Assembly: GCA_020434605.1 (NCBI GenBank)
Contig: JAGRAL010000138.1
Location: 1-5,924, forward strand
From: Bdellovibrionales bacterium
Lineage (GTDB): Bacteria > Bdellovibrionota > Bdellovibrionia > Bdellovibrionales > UBA840
Reading direction: 5' to 3'
Length of the DNA stretch: 5,924 nt
The notes beneath the pieces were generated by a model. The model saw nothing but the letters and a program-made list of their open reading frames with translations, searched no databases and was not told where the DNA came from. Below are positions 5,465-5,924 of this stretch, one piece after another (position 1 is the stretch's first letter; the number at the start of each line of letters is the position of its first letter). A program made the position numbers and the translations under genes.

Positions 5465-5705
5465 TACATGTTTCCATAGTACAGGCCTTGTTTGTATATG
5501 AATTCTGGACAAAGATCATAATACTAATTTTGTTTAGACATAATATGTGCTTATAACTCGCTTGATTCTAATCATAATCTAACGTCTATATTCGTTCTGA
5601 GGATTAAAAGTTTACAAAAGCATCACAAAAACTTTTGGAATAGGCGTTTTTAGTGTATAACTATACTGCCTCTAGATACTCATCTAAAGGCGGGGGTTAG
5701 GGACA
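5465..5705. other. Divergent intergenic control region rich in inverted repeats
   Basis: I see no credible gene between the phosphoesterase and the PhnD-like gene. The stretch holds an 8-base inverted repeat AAAAGTTT/AAACTTTT (5606-5613 and 5629-5636; 15-base loop), a near-palindrome GTATA-AC-TATAC (5655-5666), and a hairpin at 5668-5691 described separately. TTGATT (5562-5567) with TCTATA (5585-5590) has 17-base spacing and could be a distal plus-strand promoter. TATAAC (5656-5661) is the best proximal -10 candidate, with TTGGAA (5635-5640) only 15 bases upstream of it. None of these is strong enough to name a single promoter. Confidence 0.45.
5668..5691 (+). promoter_or_regulatory. 5' leader hairpin before the PhnD-like gene
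   Basis: GCCTCTAGAT (5668-5677) and ATCTAAAGGC (5682-5691) pair at 9 of 10 positions around an ACTC loop. The stem is followed at once by GGGGG and then TTAGGGACA before the ATG, so it is not a terminator. If TATAAC at 5656-5661 is the -10 box, transcription would begin at about 5668, placing the hairpin at the very 5' end of the message, where it could stabilise the RNA or affect ribosome access. Confidence 0.55.
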
Positions 5706-5924
5706 ATGAAATATATCATAGGACTAATTTTTAGTTTCTGTTGCACCATTAGTTGGGCAAAGCCAAAAGAAATCACCGTCGGATTAATACCAGGAAACGG
5801 CTTAGAAATGCGCGCTAAAGCGGAAGAGCTAGCAAAAGTTTTGCAAACAAAATTGAATGTTGGCGTTAACATTTATATTCCTAAAAAGTATGAAAACCTC
5901 ATCCAAGCCATGAAGGATAAGAAA
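5706..5924 (+). CDS. PhnD-like periplasmic substrate-binding protein, N-terminal part (runs off right edge)
   Basis: Seventy-three codons are visible with no stop before the window ends. Residues 1-18 form a signal peptide (MKYIIGLIFSFCCTISWA) with a Ser-Trp-Ala cleavage site; the two cysteines at 12-13 lack a proper lipobox, so a lipoprotein is less likely. The mature protein opens with EITVGLIPGNGLEMRAKAEE (21-40), then LAKVLQTKLNVGVNIYIPKKYENLIQAMKDKK. This follows the start of the PhnD family: a first beta strand VGLIP, a helix holding L-x-x-x-L, a second strand, then Y-x-x-L-I-x-A-M. The family binds phosphonate, phosphite or phosphate for ABC import, but many members are stand-alone or sensory binding proteins of other specificity, and the ligand residues lie beyond the edge. 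The ATG follows AGGGA closely and GGGGG at nine bases; either may bind the ribosome. Confidence 0.82.
   Translation, partial: MKYIIGLIFSFCCTISWAKPKEITVGLIPGNGLEMRAKAEELAKVLQTKLNVGVNIYIPKKYENLIQAMKDKK

Noticed and set aside
5668..5691. Terminator upstream of the PhnD-like gene
   Set aside because: The stem is followed by GGGGG rather than T residues and sits directly before the start codon of a gene.
5684..5872. Open frame of 62 codons on the minus strand
   Set aside because: It is antisense to the PhnD-like gene start, whose signal peptide and family text are convincing.

Overview
The window reads as AT-rich bacterial chromosome with dense, mostly intact genes. The gene families, the one-carbon operon and the 'RTEVKFPLYGHE' form of the GcvT folate region suggest a Bdellovibrionota-like or deltaproteobacterial relative. 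That placement is inference from protein style, not from a marker gene.

Layout, left to right. (1) Minus strand, 1-272: the N-terminal 90 codons of a small secreted protein, running off the left edge. (2) 273-582: a gene-free stretch holding that gene's leader, a short AT palindrome, and a 95-bp element bounded by 15-base inverted ends with a perfect 12-bp palindrome inside. (3) Minus strand, 583-665: tRNA-Leu(UAG) with encoded CCA; its 3' trailer forms one end of the inverted-repeat element. (4) Minus strand, 713-3034: a tight operon folD-gcvT-gcvH for folate-linked one-carbon metabolism. (5) 3035-3192: a divergent promoter region. (6) Plus strand, 3193-3444: a small, very basic protein of unknown function with a good sigma70-type promoter. 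(7) 3476-3507: a strong hairpin terminator between convergent genes, likely working in both directions. (8) Minus strand, 3501-5444: a secreted 5'-nucleotidase-family metallophosphoesterase with an extra Ig-like C-terminal domain. (9) 5445-5705: a second divergent control region rich in inverted repeats. (10) Plus strand, 5706 to the right edge: the start of a PhnD-like periplasmic binding protein.

How the genes fit together. GcvT and GcvH are the aminomethyl-transferring and lipoyl-carrier parts of the glycine cleavage system. GcvT makes 5,10-methylene-tetrahydrofolate, which FolD interconverts with 10-formyl-tetrahydrofolate, so the operon joins glycine breakdown to the folate one-carbon pool. 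The decarboxylase GcvP is not in the window; the operon is followed directly by the tRNA gene. The divergent pair at the right, an exported phosphoesterase and a PhnD-like binding protein, would fit phosphorus or nucleotide scavenging, but that link rests on adjacency and family only.

No clearly new multi-gene system is visible. The points most worth a second look are the tRNA-adjacent inverted-repeat element, the Ig-domain phosphoesterase with its altered substrate-domain motif and apparent leaderless start, the 5' hairpin in front of the PhnD-like gene, and the triple repeat in the promoter of the small basic protein.
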